From positions 1 through 5,783 of the forward strand of contig JAAFHN010000192.1 of assembly GCA_013298415.1 (NCBI GenBank): a DNA stretch of 5,783 bases, read 5' to 3'. Made by a program: the position numbers and the translations under genes. This DNA comes from Comamonadaceae bacterium. GTDB taxonomy: Bacteria; Pseudomonadota; Gammaproteobacteria; Burkholderiales; Burkholderiaceae_C. The notes below the pieces were generated by a model that saw only the letters and a program-made list of their open reading frames with translations, was not told the DNA's origin and searched no databases. Position 1 is the stretch's first letter, and the number at the start of each line of letters is the position of its first letter. Below are positions 4,854-5,783 of the stretch, piece by piece.

Positions 4854-5759
4854 ATGAATCGAATGTCAATGCGCCCGCAGCACTTGCTGGCAGCATCAGC
4901 GCTGGCCTGCCTGGCCCTCGGCGCACACGCCGAAACCGGCAAACTCAAGCTCACGGGTGGCGTGAGCACGATTGACGGCGCAGCCGGTGGCGGCATCAGC
5001 CCCTGGGCGCTGATCGGCACGCAGGCCGCTGCCGGCGAATGGGGCGCAAGCGCCTTCGCAAGCCAAGCCCGCACGCAAGACTACAAACTGAACGTGGCTG
5101 GAGCCGCTTTTGCGTGGAACAACCGCGTGGAAGTGAGCTACGCGCAGCAGAGCTTTGACACCGGCCCAACAGGCGTTGCGCTTGGCCTGCCGGGCCTCAC
5201 GCTGAAGCAAAACATCACCGGCGTGAAGGTTCGCCTCGCTGGCGAAGCGATCCTGGATGCGGATACCTGGATGCCCCAAATCTCCATCGGCGCGCTGAAC
5301 AAGTCGCTGGACGCAGGCGGCTTAAAGCCCACGCTCACCACGCTTGGCGCAAAGACCAGTGGCACGGATGTCTATCTGAGCGCCACCAAGCTTTTCCTCG
5401 GCCCCGGCGTGCTCGTGAACGCCACGCTGCGCTCCACCAACGCGAATCAAAACGGCCTGCTCGGCTTTGGCTCGGCGCGCGAAGGCGGCAAGCGCTGGAT
5501 GCCAGAAATCTCCATTGCCAAGCTGCTGTCGCCAAGCCTTGCAATCGGCATCGAGTACCGCAAAAAGCCCGACAACCTGAACCGCATCTTGGGGCCTGGC
5601 GTGCTCGCCGAGCAAGACTGGAAAGACATTTTCATCGCCTGGGTGCCGCACAAGCAGCTCTCCATCACCGCCGCCTATGTGGACCTCGGCCAAATCGCGC
5701 CGCCCTTTGTTGCGGCCAAGCAAACCGGCTGGTACCTCTCCGCTCAAGCCGCGTTTTGA
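4854..5759 (+). CDS. DUF3034 family protein, probable outer-membrane beta-barrel
   Basis: This 301-residue protein of unknown function is exported. Residues 1-26 form a signal peptide: Met/Arg-containing start, hydrophobic LLAASALACLALG, and an AHA-E cleavage site after Ala26. The mature chain opens ETGKLKLTGGVSTIDGAAGGG (27-47), the recognisable start of the DUF3034 family. Alternating strands follow with Gly/aromatic turns: WALIGTQ, VEVSYAQQSFDTG, KVRLAGEAILDADTWMPQISIG, DVYLSATKLFLGP, LGFGSAREGGKRWMPEIS, IGIEYRKKPDNLN and ITAAYVDLG. It ends GWYLSAQAAF, and a terminal Phe on a strand is the usual BAM-recognition mark of outer-membrane barrels. The family has no assigned function, and the barrel location is inferred from strand pattern and terminus. 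It stands alone downstream of the palindromic repeats, so it is probably transcribed separately from the dehydratase. Confidence 0.88.
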   Translation: MNRMSMRPQHLLAASALACLALGAHAETGKLKLTGGVSTIDGAAGGGISPWALIGTQAAAGEWGASAFASQARTQDYKLNVAGAAFAWNNRVEVSYAQQSFDTGPTGVALGLPGLTLKQNITGVKVRLAGEAILDADTWMPQISIGALNKSLDAGGLKPTLTTLGAKTSGTDVYLSATKLFLGPGVLVNATLRSTNANQNGLLGFGSAREGGKRWMPEISIAKLLSPSLAIGIEYRKKPDNLNRILGPGVLAEQDWKDIFIAWVPHKQLSITAAYVDLGQIAPPFVAAKQTGWYLSAQAAF

Positions 5760-5783
5760 ACCCCATCCCAAGAGCATTCCCCA

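Noticed and set aside
4867..4912. Lipoprotein signal at Cys19 of the DUF3034 protein
   Set aside because: The residues before it (ALAC) do not match a lipobox with Leu at -3, and the AHA-E site after residue 26 is a better cleavage site.

Overview
The window is GC-rich and tightly packed, with 4-base ATGA/GTGA gene overlaps. Its proteins resemble those of Betaproteobacteria, and most look like Burkholderiales (Comamonadaceae-like). This placement rests on recognising protein families and on the radC / FKBP / ispH neighbourhood; the genus cannot be told from the sequence.

Layout from left to right. (1) Bases 1-158, minus strand: the N-terminal part of an AbrB/MazE-fold antitoxin (ChpS/PemI type), cut off by the window edge. 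Its toxin partner would lie outside the window. (2) Bases 159-251: a short AT-rich divergent control region containing two perfect palindromes. (3) Bases 252-659, plus strand: a group II truncated haemoglobin. (4) Bases 677-2061, minus strand: radC followed by an Smr-domain nuclease-like gene. These overlap at GTGGTGA and converge on the globin gene with a 17-base gap. (5) Bases 2089-4459, plus strand: a three-gene overlapping run made of an SlpA/FkpB-type FKBP peptidyl-prolyl isomerase, ispH (last step of the MEP isoprenoid pathway) and a PLP-dependent threonine/serine dehydratase-like enzyme. (6) Bases 4460-4853: 394 non-coding bases, dominated by two tandem copies of a unit of about 139 bases made of nested palindromes. 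The centre of each copy is a REP-like core (CCGTTCG...TCGAAG). (7) Bases 4854-5759, plus strand: a DUF3034-family exported protein that is probably an outer-membrane beta-barrel.

Functionally these are mostly housekeeping genes: DNA maintenance (radC, smr), folding and isoprenoid synthesis (fkpB, ispH), amino-acid catabolism, haem/oxygen chemistry and an envelope protein. The only accessory features are the antitoxin at the left edge and the palindromic repeat pair. No new multi-gene system is evident. The most interesting object is the tandem nested-palindrome pair: several differences between its two copies preserve base pairing, which suggests selection on, or spread as, a folded structure.
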